Shown here piece by piece: positions 63,089-64,000 of a DNA stretch of 64,000 nucleotides. How positions within the stretch are numbered: the stretch's first letter is position 1; each line of letters opens with the position of its first letter. The DNA comes from Rhizobium sp. WYJ-E13 (GTDB lineage: Bacteria > Pseudomonadota > Alphaproteobacteria > Rhizobiales > Rhizobiaceae). Location: positions 1,426,001 through 1,490,000 of the forward strand of contig NZ_CP076853.1 of NCBI RefSeq assembly GCF_018987265.1, given 5' to 3'. A program made the position numbers and the translations under genes. The notes beneath the pieces are model-generated. The model saw only the letters and a list, made by a program, of their open reading frames with translations, had not been told where the DNA came from and did not search any database.

Positions 63089-63496
63089 ATGCAAGCCGTC
63101 CTCATCGCCATGACGATCCTCGGTTGCGACGATTCGGTCAGCCAATGCAATTACGTGGCTACGGTCGACAAGCACTGGGAAACCGTCGTCGCCTGCGATG
63201 CCGAGGCAGAACAGCGGCTGAAAAATTATGCCAATGCGAGCTATCCGACGGTCATTGCCGTCTGCGAGGCGCCGAAATCGCTTGCTGCTGCCGAACCGGC
63301 CAAGCCGGCGCCTGCTCCACCAGCGACACCTGAGGTGGTCGAACAGCGGGATGGTCTTGGCGGTTTTGTGGATGATATTGCCGGGCGCGTTCGCGCCAGC
63401 CTGCCCTCGGGCCAGGAGGTGAAACACACCCTGGCAAAGCCATTGCATTTCGTCTCCGCGAGCTATTCCTGGGCGGCGGCGCGATTTGCGGATTAA
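63089..63496 (+). CDS. Unknown small protein with cysteines and Pro-rich centre
   Basis: 135 residues. GGAGGC precedes the ATG well. It begins M-Q-A-V-L-I-A-M-T-I-L-G-C-D-D; three further Cys lie in S-Q-C-N-Y, V-A-C-D-A and A-V-C-E-A. A Pro/Ala-rich stretch (about 68-82) follows. The N-terminus is only weakly hydrophobic, so export is uncertain. No family is recognised. Its stop overlaps the end of the convergent DUF2336 gene by 4 bases. Confidence 0.6.
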   Translation: MQAVLIAMTILGCDDSVSQCNYVATVDKHWETVVACDAEAEQRLKNYANASYPTVIAVCEAPKSLAAAEPAKPAPAPPATPEVVEQRDGLGGFVDDIAGRVRASLPSGQEVKHTLAKPLHFVSASYSWAAARFAD

Positions 63497-64000
63497 GCGG
63501 CAGCAAGCGACGCATAGACGCGAGCCGAGCGGCGCTGTTCGGCCACATGCAGCTTCTCCACCATGTCGAGCAACTCGCCGACGGCGTCATGCTGCCCGAT
63601 CCGAGTGTGGAACTTTTGAAGCAGGCGTCCGCAAATGCTGCTGAGCAACGATGCCGACGTCTTGCGCGAAGCCTCACGCCACAAGAAAGTCGCTTCAACG
63701 AAGATGATGCTGATATCGCGCGGCAGGCCCGCGGATTCATAAAGTGCACGCACGGCATGCATGCGGCCGGTGGCCAGAATTGCCCGCACACGCCGGTCGC
63801 TGCAATCAGACAGGTTGACGATGGCACAGCAGAAGAATTCCACCTTGCCGCAGCAGAGCGCATGTATGAGGAAAGACGGCGTCAGCCGCTCGTTCAGGCG
63901 AAGATGCTCGACGAGGTCAGGAACTTCGGTCGGCGCGATATCGCCGGCGATGGAAACGATTGCCGCTTCCGTCGCCTCGCGGCTGATGCGCTGCAGCCTC
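63493..64000 (-). CDS. DUF2336-family protein, 5' end outside window
   Basis: The last 168 codons of a gene that enters from the right edge; the frame stays open to base 64000. It contains I-A-G-D-I-A-P-T-E-V-P-D-L-V and L-T-P-S-F-L-I-H-A-L-C-C-G, typical of the helical repeat protein family DUF2336 of Rhizobiales, followed by a C-terminal segment rich in Arg and Ala. The function is unknown; HEAT-like repeats suggest protein binding. Confidence 0.75.
   Translation of the reverse strand, partial: RLQRISREATEAAIVSIAGDIAPTEVPDLVEHLRLNERLTPSFLIHALCCGKVEFFCCAIVNLSDCSDRRVRAILATGRMHAVRALYESAGLPRDISIIFVEATFLWREASRKTSASLLSSICGRLLQKFHTRIGQHDAVGELLDMVEKLHVAEQRRSARVYASLAAA

Overview
The window looks like chromosome from a fast-growing Rhizobiales bacterium of the Rhizobium/Agrobacterium type. 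It is GC-rich with strong third-position bias, so long antisense frames are common. It carries typical alphaproteobacterial gene sets (trpD-trpC-moaC-moeA; tpiA, secG and pyrG; rlpA-dac-tmk-holB together with metG-tatD-MBL), RTX/type I secretion genes, a rhizobial-type flagellin, EcfG-type (GGAAC-N16/17-CGTT) promoters, CtrA-like TTAACCAT boxes and a dispersed intergenic sequence I recognise from rhizobial genomes. I made no database comparison, so the genus is an inference.

Layout. 0-3 kb: a small operon of a flavin oxidase (cut by the left edge), a membrane protein and two unknown proteins. 3.0-3.85 kb: three tiny minus-strand membrane-protein genes, two transcription units sharing an upstream 30-bp motif. 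3.9-7.8 kb: coaD, two cyclophilins, queA, tgt. 7.8-10.5 kb: a DUF4864 protein, fabF, an HxlR regulator whose start lies in paired palindromes, and a frameshifted membrane-protein pseudogene. 10.6-16.2 kb: an RTX glycoside hydrolase divergent from its probable type I exporter (ABC protein plus HlyD-type adaptor). 16.3-23.2 kb: glutathione-independent formaldehyde dehydrogenase with a hairpin-rich leader, a large M16 peptidase, an IS remnant, a DUF2161 nuclease-fold protein, a TerC-family protein and a PhnP-like hydrolase. 23.2-31.0 kb: the minus-strand tatD-metG, holB-tmk, dac, rlpA block, interrupted by a plus-strand TauE permease and a repeat. 31.3-36 kb: tRNA-Ser(UGA) followed by accessory genes (VOC, DUF3788, Tat-exported nitroreductase-like, L-2-hydroxyglutarate oxidase-like) and poorly coding DNA. 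36.3-39.1 kb: an unusual large flagellin and two general-stress membrane proteins. 39.3-44.8 kb: ppiD, trpD, trpC, moaC, moeA. 44.9-51 kb: an ETF-beta-type methyltransferase, an alpha/beta hydrolase, a DEAD-box helicase, a CHASE2 cyclase with a FecR-domain partner. 51-53.4 kb: two divergent citrate-synthase-family genes, one fused to a helix-turn-helix. 53.4-56.6 kb: pyrG, secG, tpiA. 56.7-64 kb: a secreted hydrolase, parE, a phytase-like secreted protein, an AI-2E-family transporter, a GNAT enzyme, a small unknown protein and a DUF2336 gene cut by the right edge.

How the genes fit together. Most of the window is housekeeping: queuosine modification (queA, tgt), cofactor synthesis (coaD, moaC, moeA), translation (metG, tRNA-Ser), replication (holB, tmk, parE), envelope (rlpA, dac, secG, ppiD) and nucleotide, glycolytic and tryptophan enzymes. 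The parts most worth a second look are the HTH-citrate synthase pair with palindromes in its 84-bp shared promoter, the Tgt protein lacking two canonical zinc cysteines, the HxlR double operator, the small-membrane-protein cluster with its shared motif, the self-contained RTX hydrolase/exporter locus, and the structured leader of the formaldehyde dehydrogenase gene. All assignments come from reading the sequence and remembered family motifs.
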